A stretch of DNA of 23,527 bases from JALRAP01 sp046302815 (GCA_046302815.1 JBKCHO010000088.1:1-23527), one strand, 5' to 3'. Numbered from the stretch's first letter, positions 1 to 8,911 are shown. The notes: generated by a model from the letters alone, not told the origin. A program made the numbers and translations.

Positions 1-3000
1 GAAATAGCATTTGACCTTTTGGGAGATATTTATGTTATGCCCGTTTCCGGAGGGCAGGCGAAAGTGATTCGTCAAGGTCATGCTTACGAGGTACAACCAA
101 GATATAGCCCTGATGGGAAATGGATTTCATTTACCTCGGATGCTGGAGGAGGAGATAACATCTGGGTCATGAAGAGGGATGGATCTGACTCTAGACAGGT
201 TACCAAGGAGGATTTTCGACTACTAAACAATGCGGTTTGGTCGCCGGATGGCAATTACCTCGTGGCAAGAAAACACTTCACCTCTACCCGGTCCCTTGGA
301 GCTGGTGAGTTATGGATGTATCATTTGAATGGTGGCGATGGAATTCAACTGAACAAACGAAAAAACGATCAACAAGATTTGGGTGAACCTAGCTGGTCTC
401 CAGATGGCCGTTACATTTATTTCAGCGAGGATATGTATCCAGGCGGCTATTTTCAATATAACAAAGATCCAAACTCTCAGATTTATGTTATTAAGCGATA
501 CGACACGCACAAAGGTGAAATCGATTATGTGACTGGAGGCTCTGGTGGAGCCGTGCGTCCACAAGTATCTAGAGATGGTACCAAACTGGCTTTTGTTCGA
601 CGAGTACGAGAAAAAACGGCACTATTTATCAGGGATCTAAAATCGGGCGAGGAGTGGCCGGTTTATGCCGAACTTAGTAAAGACCAACAAGAGGCTTGGG
701 CTATTTTCGGTGTTTACACAAATTACAACTGGATGCCTGGTGACAAAGAGATTATTATTTGGGCCGGAGGAAAAATCAAGAGATTGAATATTGAGACGCT
801 TTCGGTTGCTGAAATCCCATTTAAAGCCGAAAGCAAACACCGCATACTTGATGCATTGCGCTTTAATCAGGTGGCCGCTCCCGATTCGTTTGCCGTAAAA
901 GCCATTCGTCATGCTACCACAAGCCCAGATGAAAAAATCCTAATATTCAATGCTGCAGGATTCCTTTGGAAAAAGAACTTGCCAAATGGAAAACCATCTA
1001 GATTAACAAATGGTAAAGAATTCGAATATGAACCATCCTTTTCAAATGATGGTAAGTCGGTCTTATATGTTTCTTGGAGCGATGAAAACTATGGAGCCAT
1101 CCATACAATTTCATCAGGTGGCGGAACCCCCAAGAAAATTTCATCTGACAAAGCAATATACCGTACTCCTAAATTCTCTCCTGACGGCAATTGGGTCGTT
1201 TATGAAAAAGAGGGAGGAAATGATCATCAAGGGTTCGCAAATTGTGTTGAACCTGGTATATATATGATTCCATCAACCGGCGGAACGGCTAAACTGTTAG
1301 TTAAAAACGGATCGAATCCAATGTTTTCAAAAGATGGCAAAAGAGTTTTTTATACAGCGTACGAAAATGGATCAAGGGCATTAAAAAGCATTGGAACCAA
1401 CGGTCTGGAGGAACTTACCCATTTCACAGGTAAATATGTAACATCCATGGTTCCGAGTCCAGACAACAATTGGGTTGCATTCATAGAATATCACAAGGTG
1501 TACATAGCCGCCTTTGCCCCCTCCGGTAAACCGGTTGAAGTATCATCCGTCATGAAAGCCGTACCTGTAGCGCAAACTGCGAGAGACAATGGAATGAATT
1601 TACAATGGTCTGTTGGTTCGGATAAGTTGTTTTGGACTAGTGGTGATGAATATTTTGTCAACAAACTCAATCAAAGGTTTAAGTTTTTGGAGGGCGCTCC
1701 CGATTCACTTCCTCCACCCGATTCAGCCGGAACCAAAATCGGCCTGATTTTAGCACACGACAAACCTCAAGGACGAATAGCTATAACAGGTGCAAAAATT
1801 ATTACGATGGATAACAAAAGATCCATCATTGAAAATGGCACTGTCATTGTGAATGGAAACCGAATAGAAAGCATTGGTGGACCTTCAACACCTATACCCT
1901 CTGATGCTTTCATATTCAAGGCAGACGGCAAAACCATTGTTCCAGGGTTCATAGATGTCCATGCGCACCTCGGCACTTTCCGACAAGGTCTTAGTCCGCA
2001 AAAGCAGTGGAGCTATTACGCCAACCTTGCCTACGGAATTACCACAACCCACGATCCATCATCCAACTCAGAGATGGTATTCTCTCAATCGGAAATGGTC
2101 AAAACTGGACATATGGTTGGACCTCGCGTTTTCTCAACAGGTTGGATTTTATATGGAGCAGAAGGTGACTACAGGGCGATAATCAACAAGCCGAATGATG
2201 CCTTGTCGGCAATCAATAGAACACTTTCGTTCGGTGCCTTTTCAGTGAAAAGCTATAATCAACCGCGAAGAGAGCAACGACAAATGGTTATTGACGCCGC
2301 TAGAAAAACAAAGACCCATGTTTATCCTGAAGGCGGCTCTTTTTTCTTTCACAATTTGAGTATGATTTTGGATGGACACACCGGAATTGAACACAATCTT
2401 CCGATAGCGCCTCTTCATGACGATGTTATCAGTCTTTTCAAATCAAGTAAGACAGCCATTACCCCTACCCTCATAGTTAGTTATGGAAGTGTTTCTGGAG
2501 AATATTATTTCTACCAAAATGACAATGTTTGGGAAAATAAAAAGCTGTTAACCTATACCCCAAGATTCATCATCGACTCCCGTTCAAGGCATCGAACCAT
2601 GATACCCAAAGAGGAATATGATAACGGACACATTCTAATATCCCAATCTTTGAAAAAACTTGCTGATGCCGGAGTCAAAGTCAATATGGGATCTCACGGA
2701 CAAATTCAAGGAATCGGTGCACATTGGGAAATGTGGATGTTGGCTCAAGGCGGCATGACCAATATGCAGGTACTGGAATGCGCTACTGTAAACGGAGCAC
2801 ATTATTTAGGAATGGAAAATGATTTAGGATCTTTGGAAAAAGGCAAACTGGCTGATTTAGTGATATTGGACAAAAACCCTTTGGAAAACATCAGAAATAC
2901 GGAGTCTGTATCGCATACTATGGCGAATGGCCGTTTGTATGATGCCTCCAATATGGATGAAATTGGAAACCGCAATGTAAAACGAGGTAAGTTCTATTGG

Positions 3001-3096
3001 GAAATGTCCAAAACCGGTTCATCATTTCCATGGCACATGAACGCTCATGGTCAAGAGTATCAGACTGAGACCTCAGGATGCTGCTCCAAACACTAA
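1..3096 (+). CDS. TolB-like propeller / amidohydrolase fusion, 5' end missing
   Basis: The reading frame is open from base 1, and the residues before the first possible TTG start (base 19) read EIAFDLLGDIYVMP, typical propeller sequence, so the true start lies upstream of the window. The first ~570 residues carry at least eight PD40/WD40-like units (YSPDGKW, WSPDGNY, WSPDGRY, VSRDGTK, FSNDGKS, FSPDGNW, FSKDGKR, PSPDNNW). The last ~430 residues form an amidohydrolase barrel: the HAH metal motif is at bases 1960-1968, followed by HVYPEG, GIEHN and the C-terminal GSLEKGKLADLVILDKNP signature. The segment where many relatives have a metal-binding Asp reads MGSHGQIQG. Such fusions are common in Bacteroidota and are usually annotated as imidazolonepropionase-like or peptidase-like hydrolases. 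The substrate cannot be told from sequence. A secretion signal would lie in the missing N-terminus. The protein ends SGCCSKH. Confidence 0.9.
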   Translation, partial: EIAFDLLGDIYVMPVSGGQAKVIRQGHAYEVQPRYSPDGKWISFTSDAGGGDNIWVMKRDGSDSRQVTKEDFRLLNNAVWSPDGNYLVARKHFTSTRSLGAGELWMYHLNGGDGIQLNKRKNDQQDLGEPSWSPDGRYIYFSEDMYPGGYFQYNKDPNSQIYVIKRYDTHKGEIDYVTGGSGGAVRPQVSRDGTKLAFVRRVREKTALFIRDLKSGEEWPVYAELSKDQQEAWAIFGVYTNYNWMPGDKEIIIWAGGKIKRLNIETLSVAEIPFKAESKHRILDALRFNQVAAPDSFAVKAIRHATTSPDEKILIFNAAGFLWKKNLPNGKPSRLTNGKEFEYEPSFSNDGKSVLYVSWSDENYGAIHTISSGGGTPKKISSDKAIYRTPKFSPDGNWVVYEKEGGNDHQGFANCVEPGIYMIPSTGGTAKLLVKNGSNPMFSKDGKRVFYTAYENGSRALKSIGTNGLEELTHFTGKYVTSMVPSPDNNWVAFIEYHKVYIAAFAPSGKPVEVSSVMKAVPVAQTARDNGMNLQWSVGSDKLFWTSGDEYFVNKLNQRFKFLEGAPDSLPPPDSAGTKIGLILAHDKPQGRIAITGAKIITMDNKRSIIENGTVIVNGNRIESIGGPSTPIPSDAFIFKADGKTIVPGFIDVHAHLGTFRQGLSPQKQWSYYANLAYGITTTHDPSSNSEMVFSQSEMVKTGHMVGPRVFSTGWILYGAEGDYRAIINKPNDALSAINRTLSFGAFSVKSYNQPRREQRQMVIDAARKTKTHVYPEGGSFFFHNLSMILDGHTGIEHNLPIAPLHDDVISLFKSSKTAITPTLIVSYGSVSGEYYFYQNDNVWENKKLLTYTPRFIIDSRSRHRTMIPKEEYDNGHILISQSLKKLADAGVKVNMGSHGQIQGIGAHWEMWMLAQGGMTNMQVLECATVNGAHYLGMENDLGSLEKGKLADLVILDKNPLENIRNTESVSHTMANGRLYDASNMDEIGNRNVKRGKFYWEMSKTGSSFPWHMNAHGQEYQTETSGCCSKH

Positions 3097-3103
3097 GACC
3101 AGC

Positions 3104-3619
3104 TTATAGCCCAGTAAAAAGAGCCTTTAATTCAGTGGCCTCTGAAGGCTTCATTTTTCCGGCCAAAATTAAACTCAGCTGTCTACGCCTAAGGGCACCG
3201 TCGAATCGCATTCTTTCCTCTTCCGATTCGGGTTCAAGTCCTGGAACCTGAATCGGATTTCCAAGTTGATCCACAGCTACAAAAGTATAAATGGCTTCAT
3301 TGCATTTTCTCTTACTTCCGGTAGCTACATCTTCTACCCATACATCTATGAACACTTCCATTGATGATGAAAACGCCCTAGAAACTTTTGCTTGAAGCGT
3401 TACGACTTCTGCCAGTTTTATGGCTTGATTAAAGGCCACATTGTTTACGGAAGCTGTAACAACCACCCTACCACAGTGCCGTTGGGCTGAAACCGCAGCA
3501 CAAATATCCATCCAATGCAATAGTCTTCCACCCATCAAATTACCCAAAGTATTGGTATCGTTAGGCAACACAATTTCCGTATTGATGCAAATGGAGTCTG
3601 AGGGCTTTTTGATTTTCAT
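3104..3619 (-). CDS. Hotdog-fold acyl-CoA thioesterase (YciA/ACOT type)
   Basis: 171 residues, the usual size for a single-hotdog YciA-type thioesterase that hydrolyses acyl-CoA to free acid and CoA in the cytoplasm. The family signature is clear: LPNDTNTLGNLMGG (residues 18-31) followed by LLHWMDICAAVSAQRH. Asp38 is the expected catalytic acid by comparison with YciA. VVVTASVNNVAFNQAIKLAEVVTLQAKV forms the core strands. The charged C-terminal tail (LEPESEEERMRF and beyond) extends past the fold. It starts at an ATG (3619-3617) and stops 7 bases from the stop of the convergent amidohydrolase, so the two 3' ends abut without a visible terminator. The acyl chain preference is not predictable. 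Confidence 0.9.
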   Translation of the reverse strand: MKIKKPSDSICINTEIVLPNDTNTLGNLMGGRLLHWMDICAAVSAQRHCGRVVVTASVNNVAFNQAIKLAEVVTLQAKVSRAFSSSMEVFIDVWVEDVATGSKRKCNEAIYTFVAVDQLGNPIQVPGLEPESEEERMRFDGALRRRQLSLILAGKMKPSEATELKALFTGL

Positions 3620-3681
3620 ACGGCTAATTTAGTTAAATAATTGATTTTCAAAAGAAGATAATCAAACTATCAAATTAGTGC

Positions 3682-3712
3682 TTGGGAATATGGTAGGTAT
3701 GGGGTAAATTCA
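3682..3712 (+). promoter_or_regulatory. Weak Bacteroidota-type promoter candidate for the PNGase F-like operon
   Basis: A TTG at 3682-3684 lies 20 bases before TAAATTCA (3705-3712), which resembles the Bacteroidota -7 box TAnnTTTG with two mismatches. It lies 20 bases before the ATG at 3732. The 112-base gap 3620-3731 separates two divergent genes and must hold promoters for both. I see no convincing box for the minus-strand thioesterase. Confidence 0.25.
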
Positions 3713-3731
3713 CGAGATATAAATCAATCAT

Positions 3732-5969
3732 ATGAAATCAAACCGTGCCTATTCCTTTTTGGTAATTATTCTTAGCCTCATTTCCGTCCAAGCATACTCT
3801 GGACCCGGTGATACTACCACCGTTAGAGCCCATGATAATGTTCACATGCCTTGGTGGGGGTCCTATGACGCTTGGGGTGTTTTTCCTTCAGCGGGTACTA
3901 ATTACAGAAGGGTAAATTTGGACTTCACATTTGGTTGCCCAACAAATGGTTGTTCCGATTGGGATTATACGGTACAGGTTGAAGCACTTCGGCCAACCGG
4001 AACCTATGATTCCACTTTGGTGCAAGCTCCTTTCTATACTGTTGGAAACTCCTCTCCAGATACCATCCGTGGAAATACGAATCCAGTCTATGTAACATTT
4101 TTTAATTCCATCACTGGAGTCACTGATTCATCTCTTGCAGGCACCTTTCAAGTAATGATTCACAACGATTCAGGCAACCCATTTGCGGTTACAGATAGTG
4201 CCACCTATTACAACTGCAACTTTTTTAATTACTACCATGATGCAAATGGAACCGTAATTGATTCCATTTATATTGGATTCGACACACAATTGATCAACTC
4301 ATACACTCCAACATACAATGTATTTGAAATCATTGAGCGAATAGAATTAGCGCGCGTGATAACTCCTTACGGAGGATACTACCCAAATACCTGGAGAAAC
4401 ACCGTACAGTTCGACATTACTGACCTAGCATCCATCCTTCAAGACAGCGTTAAAATTAGGGCATTCTATGGAGGTTGGTCGGATGGATTCACAATCACAT
4501 TGGATTTTCATTTCATTGAAGGAATACCACCAAGAACCGTACAACAAGTTAGGAATGTTTATGTAAGTGGACCAGGAGGATTTCCATATGGAAATCCGAA
4601 TAATCCTATAGAAAACTACCTAACTCCAAAAACATTTAGCCTAAACAGTAATGAAACCAATGCTATGCTTCGAGTAATTCCAACTGGGCATGGAGCGGGG
4701 ACTCAAAACTGTGCTGAATTTTGTATAAAGAACTACCAGGTTCTTTTAAACGGGACACAGTATTTTCAACAACAAATTTGGAGGAATGACTGTGGGAAAA
4801 ACCATTTGATTCGACAAGCAGGCACATGGATTTATGATCGAGCTAACTGGTGTCCAGGTGATAAAGGAATTGTTAGAGAACATGAATTGACTCCGCTTAT
4901 TACCCCGGGTTCGAACCTTACCATCGATATGAATATGGATCCATATACCAACACTGTTGGTGGACAAAATCCGAATTACATCTTGGCCACTCAACTGATT
5001 ACATACGGATCTCCTAATTTCAGCTTGGACGCATCGATGGAGGATATCATAGCTCCATCCAATAATTTTTATCACAATAGGTCTAACCCTATTTGCCAAA
5101 ACCCCAAAGTAGTTATCAAAAACACTGGCTCCACTACCCTAACAAGTGCAACCATTACCTACGGAATTTCAGGAGCAAATCCATCTACTTTCAATTGGAC
5201 AGGTAGTTTAGCGTTCAACCAAACGGCAGTGGTTCAGTTGGGAACAATAGATTGGAACTCCTCAACTAACGAACCTGATCGGTTTTATGCCTATGTTTCC
5301 AATCCTAACGGTGGATCAGACCAATATGCGATGAACGATACTATGAAGAGTACAGTTATTTTCCCAACACAACATCCCAATTCTTTTGTTCTACTTTTCA
5401 AAACAAATGCCGCACCTAACGAAAACACATATAATATCAAAGATGCACAGGGGAATACAGTCTTTTCCAACGGAATCCTAGCTGCAAACACTATTTATAG
5501 AGATACTGTAGTTCTTGCTCCTGGATGCTACACATTCAACTTGAACGATTCGGGTCGTGATGGTTTATACTTTTTCGCAAACAATGATGGAACGGGATAT
5601 GTACGATTTGTAAATGCATTCGGACCCGGTGTTCTAAAGTATTTCGAATCCGACTTTGGCACTAGTATTTCATATCAGTTTACCGTTGGATATTTACTCG
5701 AAAATCCAGAAATTGAGAAAGAATCCAGGCTACTCATTTACCCAAATCCATCGTCAAGTAAATTCAATATTGATTTAAGTTTGTCTAAAACGGAGTCTGG
5801 AATATTAGAAGTATTTAATCTTGAAGGCAAATGCGTATTGAAGAAGTCATTTGATGCTGATGACGAACATCAATTGGAATTAGATCTTGAAACGGAGCCT
5901 GCTGGAATTTACCAATTCCGTGTTACCACACCAAGCCAAGTTATTGTTAAGAAGGCCGTCAAGAATTAA
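3732..5969 (+). CDS. Secreted peptide-N-glycosidase F-like protein with type IX sorting domain
   Basis: 745 residues. An N-terminal signal peptide (about 1-22) precedes two domains that can be aligned by eye with PNGase F of Elizabethkingia, an N-linked glycan amidase. Asp78 in CSDWD matches catalytic Asp60, and Glu329 in CAEFC matches Glu206. The three disulfides of PNGase F have counterparts: C69/C74, C327/C331 and C354/C374. Arg370 and Trp373 in DRANWCPG match Arg248 and Trp251, and Trp249 matches Trp120. However, the position of Glu118 is Gly247 (FYGGW), Arg61 is Tyr79, and about 110 extra residues lie between Asp78 and Gly247. Residues ~435-545 look like a beta-sandwich, ~550-655 like the NDSGRDG-type domain of secreted Bacteroidota proteins, and 665-745 is a type A sorting domain (IYPNPSSSKFNI). 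It heads a tight four-gene run. The fold is secure; amidase activity is uncertain. Confidence 0.88.
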   Translation: MKSNRAYSFLVIILSLISVQAYSGPGDTTTVRAHDNVHMPWWGSYDAWGVFPSAGTNYRRVNLDFTFGCPTNGCSDWDYTVQVEALRPTGTYDSTLVQAPFYTVGNSSPDTIRGNTNPVYVTFFNSITGVTDSSLAGTFQVMIHNDSGNPFAVTDSATYYNCNFFNYYHDANGTVIDSIYIGFDTQLINSYTPTYNVFEIIERIELARVITPYGGYYPNTWRNTVQFDITDLASILQDSVKIRAFYGGWSDGFTITLDFHFIEGIPPRTVQQVRNVYVSGPGGFPYGNPNNPIENYLTPKTFSLNSNETNAMLRVIPTGHGAGTQNCAEFCIKNYQVLLNGTQYFQQQIWRNDCGKNHLIRQAGTWIYDRANWCPGDKGIVREHELTPLITPGSNLTIDMNMDPYTNTVGGQNPNYILATQLITYGSPNFSLDASMEDIIAPSNNFYHNRSNPICQNPKVVIKNTGSTTLTSATITYGISGANPSTFNWTGSLAFNQTAVVQLGTIDWNSSTNEPDRFYAYVSNPNGGSDQYAMNDTMKSTVIFPTQHPNSFVLLFKTNAAPNENTYNIKDAQGNTVFSNGILAANTIYRDTVVLAPGCYTFNLNDSGRDGLYFFANNDGTGYVRFVNAFGPGVLKYFESDFGTSISYQFTVGYLLENPEIEKESRLLIYPNPSSSKFNIDLSLSKTESGILEVFNLEGKCVLKKSFDADDEHQLELDLETEPAGIYQFRVTTPSQVIVKKAVKN

Positions 5970-5975
5970 AGCTTC

Positions 5976-6578
5976 ATGCTTCGCATATTGATATTGGACA
6001 ATTATGATTCGTTCACATACAACCTATATCATTATGTGGATGGAATTTGCGGCCAAGTCATTCAGCTTGATGTTTACAGAAATGATCAAATCAGCTTAGC
6101 GGATTGTCTCTCCTACAATGGAATCATACTCTCTCCAGGACCAGGACTGCCTTCAGAGGCTGGTATAATGAAGGACTTGGTTGCTCAAGCTGATTTTAAA
6201 CTTCCCATTTTGGGAATTTGTCTGGGGCATCAGGCTATCGGTGAATGCCATGGAGCTACCTTGGAGCAGCTATCAAAACCATTGCACGGAACCCAAAGGA
6301 TCACTCAAATCAACAATCAGGAGTGCCCACTTTTCAATGATATTCCATCAAAAATAAAAACAGGGCACTACCATAGTTGGACTGTTTCTAAAAACCAACT
6401 CCCCGATTCTCTAAATTGTACCGCCATTGATTCCGATGGTCACATCATGGCCATATCGCACAAAAGATTGCCACAATATGGTATTCAGTTTCATCCAGAA
6501 TCTATAATGTCGGATTTCGGTCGACCAATCTTGTCGAATTGGCTTGAAATTTGCAAACGAAAACTGTTAACCGACTAG
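5976..6578 (+). CDS. pabA: Glutamine amidotransferase, aminodeoxychorismate/anthranilate synthase component II
   Basis: 200 residues, full length for a TrpG/PabA class I glutamine amidotransferase, which releases ammonia from glutamine for a chorismate-aminating partner. It begins ILILDNYDSFTYNL, has the oxyanion motif LSPGPGLP (52-59), the nucleophile Cys82 in GICLGHQ and the catalytic His173 and Glu175 in FHPES. No trpE, pabB, trpD or pabC gene is nearby, so sequence alone does not separate the tryptophan role from the folate role. The pabA symbol is a preference, since the gene stands outside a trp operon and such proteins often serve both pathways. The ATG comes 6 bases after the stop of the PNGase F-like gene, with no clear ribosome binding site. 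Confidence 0.88.
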   Translation: MLRILILDNYDSFTYNLYHYVDGICGQVIQLDVYRNDQISLADCLSYNGIILSPGPGLPSEAGIMKDLVAQADFKLPILGICLGHQAIGECHGATLEQLSKPLHGTQRITQINNQECPLFNDIPSKIKTGHYHSWTVSKNQLPDSLNCTAIDSDGHIMAISHKRLPQYGIQFHPESIMSDFGRPILSNWLEICKRKLLTD

Positions 6579-6584
6579 TGATAC

Positions 6585-7076
6585 ATGATTAAGATTGCCA
6601 CTCTTTTGTTGATTTTGGGGCTATTTATACCTTTCATGGCTTTTACCCAAAATGTCAAGGTGATTAAATTTGATGAATTTGAAAATGAATTGGCAAAGTC
6701 TAAGGACACTACACTGATCATAAATTTCTGGGCTACATGGTGCAAACCGTGCGTAAATGAATTACCCTGCTTTTATGATTTGAACAACCAAAGGACATAC
6801 CCAAACGCTAAAATCATATTAGTGAGTCTGGATTTTAAAAGGAATTTGGAAAAGGCATTGCTTCCTTTCCTTAAAAAGCGAGGTGATGGCCCAGAGGTAT
6901 GGCTTTTGGATGAACCAGACTATGATGCATGGATCAACAAAATAGACACCAATTGGTCAGGGGCCATTCCCGCAACTCTAATGATTAATAATCAAACGGG
7001 AAAAAAACATTTTTTCGAGGGCGAATATGATTGTAATTTGCTAAGATCCGACATCGATAAATTCATCAAAAAATAA
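6585..7076 (+). CDS. TlpA-like thiol-disulfide oxidoreductase, exported
   Basis: 163 residues. A signal peptide (hydrophobic stretch about 4-20, ending AFTQ) sends the protein to the periplasm. The thioredoxin fold follows, with the redox motif WCKPC (52-56) in INFWATWCKPCVNELP and a cis-proline segment GAIPATLMIN. The likely role is reduction or exchange of disulfides in exported proteins, as for TlpA/ResA relatives; the partner is unknown. It starts 6 bases after pabA and ends 5 bases before the redoxin gene, so co-transcription is likely. The position downstream of a secreted protein with three predicted disulfides makes a folding or redox link possible, but this is inference. Confidence 0.85.
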   Translation: MIKIATLLLILGLFIPFMAFTQNVKVIKFDEFENELAKSKDTTLIINFWATWCKPCVNELPCFYDLNNQRTYPNAKIILVSLDFKRNLEKALLPFLKKRGDGPEVWLLDEPDYDAWINKIDTNWSGAIPATLMINNQTGKKHFFEGEYDCNLLRSDIDKFIKK

Positions 7077-7081
7077 GCGCT

Positions 7082-7687
7082 ATGAAATCAAAACTATTGC
7101 TGGTCAGTTTTATTCTTTCGGTACAATTATCATATGCCCAAGGCTACAAAATCGGAGATGTAGTTGGCAACTTCAATTTGAAAGGCACTGATGGCAAAAT
7201 GCATTCTTTACCTACAGGTAATGAAATCAAAGGAGCAATTGTAGTTTTCACTAGCAATCATTGTCCTTTCAGCATTGCTTATGAGGACCGAATTATTGCC
7301 TTACACAAGAAATACGCTTCGATGGGTTATCCTGTTATCGCTATTAATCCAAATGATGAAGTAAAACAGCCTGAGGATTCATACAGATTTATGAAAAAAA
7401 AATCCAAAAAAAAGAATTTTCCCTTCCACTACTTACATGATGAAAATCAAGAGACTGCAAAACTGTTTGGTGCGACCAGAACACCTCATGTATTCATAAC
7501 TTCTAAAAACATTAATGGTGAGCATGTATTAATGTATATTGGTGCCATTGATAACAACACCGACAACCCTGAGGTTGCCGACAAGAAGTATGTTGAAATG
7601 GCAGTTGAAGAATTGCGTATCGGGAAAGATGTATCTGTGCCAAATACCAAGGCAATTGGTTGCTCTATAAAATGGAAAGCGAAATAA
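7082..7687 (+). CDS. Redoxin (AhpC/TSA-like) domain protein, exported
   Basis: 201 residues with a signal peptide (cleavage near SYAQ, residues 17-20). The thioredoxin/peroxiredoxin-like fold carries a single active-site cysteine, Cys61 in FTSNHCPFS, where thioredoxins have CxxC. TRTPHVF supplies the cis-proline loop. A second cysteine, Cys194, lies in the C-terminal GCSIKWK motif and could act as a resolving cysteine. Proteins of this form are frequent in Bacteroidota and are usually annotated as thioredoxin-family or redoxin proteins. Substrate and reductant are unknown. It is the last gene of the plus-strand run and stops 3 bases from the stop of convergent ribBA. Two adenine runs, A9 (7394-7402) and A8 (7406-7413), encode the lysine-rich KKKSKKK segment. 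Confidence 0.82.
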   Translation: MKSKLLLVSFILSVQLSYAQGYKIGDVVGNFNLKGTDGKMHSLPTGNEIKGAIVVFTSNHCPFSIAYEDRIIALHKKYASMGYPVIAINPNDEVKQPEDSYRFMKKKSKKKNFPFHYLHDENQETAKLFGATRTPHVFITSKNINGEHVLMYIGAIDNNTDNPEVADKKYVEMAVEELRIGKDVSVPNTKAIGCSIKWKAK

Positions 7688-7690
7688 TGA

Positions 7691-8911
7691 TCAGTGGTCA
7701 ACTTTGATGGTGTGACCCATTTTATCTCGTTTGGTCTCTAAATACAAACGATTGTGGGAATTGGAGACAATTTCTATAGGAACATTTTCAATGATCTCAA
7801 GACCATAACCCACTAATCCCGCCCTTTTCGTGGGATTATTCGTCATTAATCGCATCTTGCGAACGCCCAGATCTCTTAGAATCTGTGCACCTACTCCATA
7901 ATCTCTCTCATCCATACCGAAACCAAGTTCCAAATTGGCTTCAACCGTATCGCGACCCATCTCCTGTAGCTTGTATGCTTTCAATTTGTTTATCAAGCCG
8001 ATTCCTCTACCTTCTTGGTTCATGTAAACAATGACACCACTTCCCTCCTGCTCAATCATCTGCATTGCTTTATGAAGTTGTGGCCCGCAATCGCATCTGC
8101 ATGAACCAAAAATATCGCCAGTAACACATGAAGAGTGAACCCTAACTAAAACGGGCTTATCTCCATTGACATCACCTTTAATTAAAGCTACATGTGGTTG
8201 TTCATTGGTCAATTGCTTGTACGCAACTAAGTCGAAATCGCCATATTCGGTTGGTAATTTAACATGGACTTCTTTTTCGATGAGGCTCTCCGTTTTTAAT
8301 CGGTAGGATATCAAATCCTCAATGGAAATTATTTTCAAACCAAATCTATCGGCAATATGGAAGAGATCGGGCAACCTAGCCATAGATCCATCCTCATTCA
8401 TGATTTCAACCAATACTCCACTTGGCTCAAAGCCAGCGAGACGGGCAAGATCGGCAGAGGCTTCAGTGTGTCCTGCTCTGCGCAAAACACCACCATTGAC
8501 CGATTTTAGGGGAAAAATATGACCTGGTCGACCCAAATCCTCGGGCTTTGTATTTGAATTAATAAGGGCTTGAATAGTTTTTGACCGATCAGACGCGGAA
8601 ATTCCAGTTGTACAGCCGTATCCTAACAAGTCAACAGAAATAGTGAATTGAGTTTCGTTACTGGAAGTATTACGACTTACCATCATATCTAAACGAAGCT
8701 CTTCACATCGTTCTGGAGTCAGGCTAACACAAATCAAACCACGACCATGGGTAGCCATGAAATTGATCATTTCTGGTGTTGCACAATTGGATGCCGCAAT
8801 GAAGTCACCTTCGTTCTCCCGATCTTCATCATCAACAACAATTACGATTTTGCCTGCACGGATATCATTCAAGGCGGATTCTATGGAATCTAATTTTCTT
8901 TCGATGTTCAT
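7691..8911 (-). CDS. ribBA: Bifunctional 3,4-dihydroxy-2-butanone-4-phosphate synthase / GTP cyclohydrolase II
   Basis: 406 residues, the normal length of the fused enzyme that makes both starting precursors of riboflavin. The RibB half (about 1-205) has the acidic motif DDEDRENEGD (27-36), TTGISASDR and HTEASADLARLAG (148-160). The RibA half (about 206-406) has the zinc cysteines Cys262, Cys273 and Cys275 in SCVTGD and CRCDCG, with the same spacing as in E. coli RibA, followed by NQEGRGIGL and NNPTKRAGL. All key residues are present, so both activities should be intact. It is transcribed alone, leftward, from the 542-base intergenic region. I looked for an FMN riboswitch upstream and did not see its conserved core. 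Confidence 0.97.
   Translation of the reverse strand: MNIERKLDSIESALNDIRAGKIVIVVDDEDRENEGDFIAASNCATPEMINFMATHGRGLICVSLTPERCEELRLDMMVSRNTSSNETQFTISVDLLGYGCTTGISASDRSKTIQALINSNTKPEDLGRPGHIFPLKSVNGGVLRRAGHTEASADLARLAGFEPSGVLVEIMNEDGSMARLPDLFHIADRFGLKIISIEDLISYRLKTESLIEKEVHVKLPTEYGDFDLVAYKQLTNEQPHVALIKGDVNGDKPVLVRVHSSCVTGDIFGSCRCDCGPQLHKAMQMIEQEGSGVIVYMNQEGRGIGLINKLKAYKLQEMGRDTVEANLELGFGMDERDYGVGAQILRDLGVRKMRLMTNNPTKRAGLVGYGLEIIENVPIEIVSNSHNRLYLETKRDKMGHTIKVDH

Noticed and set aside
4746..5099. 117-codon open frame on the minus strand inside the PNGase F-like gene
   Set aside because: It is antisense to a strongly supported coding region and has no recognisable protein character.
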